DNA from: Saccoglossus kowalevskii
Taxonomy: Eukaryota > Hemichordata > Enteropneusta > Harrimaniidae
Direction: 5' to 3'
DNA length: 64,000 nt
Assembly (NCBI RefSeq): GCF_000003605.2
Contig: NW_003116452.1
Span: 356,519-420,518, forward strand
The notes beneath the pieces are model-generated. The model saw only the letters and a program-made list of their open reading frames with translations. It made no database searches and was not told where the DNA came from. The translations under genes were made by a program, and so were the position numbers. Below, in pieces: positions 62,321-64,000 of the stretch. Position 1 is the stretch's first letter; every line of letters starts with the position of its first letter.

Positions 62321-63345
62321 TAATTGCTGCATATGTTTGCGATACAACAGTAGGAGATATGACTCCATCATTAAATAAATACCCAGAAGGTCATATAGTT
62401 TGAACTGGCGCAGAATTAGTCGCATATCAGTTTTGAATATAAATACTACAATCTTAATATTTTTGGCGTCAATGCTGAAATCTTAACCGACGAGTAATAA
62501 AGAACAGATTTGTTAAACAAAAATATGTCTGGAATACCATATTGGTAATGTTAGTGTTGTGTTTCTTCGCCTACATATTACACTATTATTGTAAAGTAAA
62601 TATGCTGGAAATATAATGTAGACTTAATGCAAGTAATGGAAATGGTGAAAGATCTCAATCGTTTGAACCATAAGAATAACATATGGGTGAAATAAAGGAT
62701 AAAGTAGAAAACATGAAAATACACAAATAATGAACTAATAAAATTATACAATACACGAACATATTTCTTTAGATATTTTTCAATGAAGATTTTTTTTCAT
62801 AAACTCACAATTACACTATCATGGCTGATTATAACAAGAAGGACAAAATACATGATTGGTGCTTAAAAATGCTGATTCCCGAGTAACTAAATATGTTCGT
62901 CTACCAGACATTAAGGCAACAATTGTCTGAATAAGTGTGAAATTTAATCATGTATGAGTATCGATCTGTTAATGAATTTCACATTTTTGTACTGCACTTG
63001 CAATTGTTTGTTAATAGAACGTGATAGAACGATTCGTTGAGTTTAATCTACTAGATGTGATCATGGTTTCCACAGCTACAAGTAATGTTATTTTGTACAA
63101 GGTCTACAGATCAATTTCTGTTGTGTACCTGTGTTGAAGGTTAATGGATGTATGTGCATTGAGCGATTGATAGATAGTTTTAATATTGCTTGATAATTAC
63201 CTGACAAGTGGTAGCAGCTTTGCAGTTCTGCACTTAAGTGTGTCACGTATTTCAGTATCGTGGACGAGTTTAAAAGATGTCAACGGTAACTGAATCATTA
63301 TGTGGGCGATGTAAACAATTCAAGCGATAGCTTCAAGCGAAATAA
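62321..63345. repeat. Collinear dispersed repeat, copy 2
   Basis: Partner of 57239-58135; the matching blocks are listed there. This copy has about 16 additional bases after TGGCGCAGAA and lacks the C run. No terminal repeats or target duplications could be placed. Confidence 0.58.
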
Positions 63346-63639
63346 TAGATAAATCATCACACAGTTGTTTTTATTCCATGCATATCTTTGTTGGTACAGT
63401 TTAGTGGAATATATCCACCGAATATACCACCTAATCATTAATACCTTATAGATAATGTTGAAGTGAATGAAACTGCAATTCACTAATTATAACATGGTAA
63501 GTCTGAATCTTGCCATCTTATAGATTGGAGCACGGTATATCTGGCACTAGAAGACCTGCAATCCTGCCCTAAATCTGAATAAACTGGCTTAAATATCTAA
63601 TAGAATTGTGATCGTATGACTGTGAGCAATTTCCAAACA

Positions 63640-64000
63640 CTATAAATCTCGGAAGCACTTTCATGTTTTTCATTAAAACACACCGTTTTAATTGCAAACA
63701 CACTGTTGTAATTAAAAACATGTGTATTATATAATAAAACACTTGTATTTTCTATAAAAAAGTAGTGTTTTAGTATTTTTAGAAAAGTGTTTTAGAGAGT
63801 TATTAACACACTTTTTTGATGAAAATTAAGCACATTGTAAGCACACAAAAATACACTTTTCCGAAATAAAACATAATTAAGGTAGAGATGCAGTTTATTT
63901 GTGAATTTCAATCAAAAATATTTTTTTTCGTTTTTTATATAGATTTTTATCTAAAGAACATTCTGTGAAAATTCGACCAATGAATTCTTATTAGAACACC
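63640..64000. other. AT-rich tail with AAACACTTTT-like motifs
   Basis: Many variants of AAAACAC, CACTTTT and AAGTGTTTTA occur here on both strands, like the palindromic core of the 84-bp minisatellite. The last 16 bases contain ttcttattagaacac (63985-63999), which is identical to 61177-61191 at the edge of that array. A further array may start at or just beyond the window end. Confidence 0.5.

Overview
The window is draft, AT-rich animal nuclear DNA: long non-coding stretches, microsatellites, decayed class I and class II transposons and one run of Ns at 49277-50110. The only intact gene I can defend is a one-exon rhodopsin-class G-protein coupled receptor (GPCR) at 8469-9509 on the + strand, of the somatostatin/opioid/allatostatin-C type. 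The receptor type, the Ty3/gypsy and mariner families and the base composition suggest an invertebrate. A lophotrochozoan, perhaps a mollusc, is my guess; the species cannot be read from the sequence.

Layout. 1-8468 is non-coding, with a short 30-bp minisatellite (948-1027) and possible promoter elements near 7.3 kb. 8469-9509 is the receptor gene. 10-17.5 kb is non-coding, with a diverged direct repeat (14.3 and 15.6 kb). 17525-18725 is a complete but dead mariner with inverted repeats and TA duplications. 18.7-39.4 kb is gene-poor and holds two small TTAA-flanked MITEs (25114-25268, 33829-33956) whose termini look related, plus one copy of a dispersed repeat (25.6 kb). 39410-46625 is a decayed LTR retrotransposon on the minus strand. 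49-52 kb holds a GT microsatellite, the assembly gap and a 1.57-kb fold-back (almost fully palindromic) element. 57-64 kb is a mosaic of dispersed repeats, a LINE 3' fragment, and 24-bp and 84-bp minisatellites.

The most notable item is the retrotransposon. Read in its own direction, the order is Gag, protease, integrase, reverse transcriptase, RNase H. Integrase lies before reverse transcriptase, as in the Gmr1-like branch of Ty3/gypsy and unlike ordinary gypsy elements. One uninterrupted frame (41368-41853) carries both the integrase C-terminal GPF module and the lead-in to reverse transcriptase, so the order is not a product of rearranged fragments. The copy is inactive (frameshifts, a deleted integrase catalytic segment, truncated RNase H), and its 5' LTR has been invaded by a second, solo-LTR-like element.

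The genes do not form a pathway. The receptor stands alone and the rest is a record of nested and successive transposon insertions. I saw no rRNA, tRNA, CRISPR or bacterial-type feature, and no clear multi-exon gene. An exon-level search with transcript evidence could still find small exons that cannot be recognised by eye.
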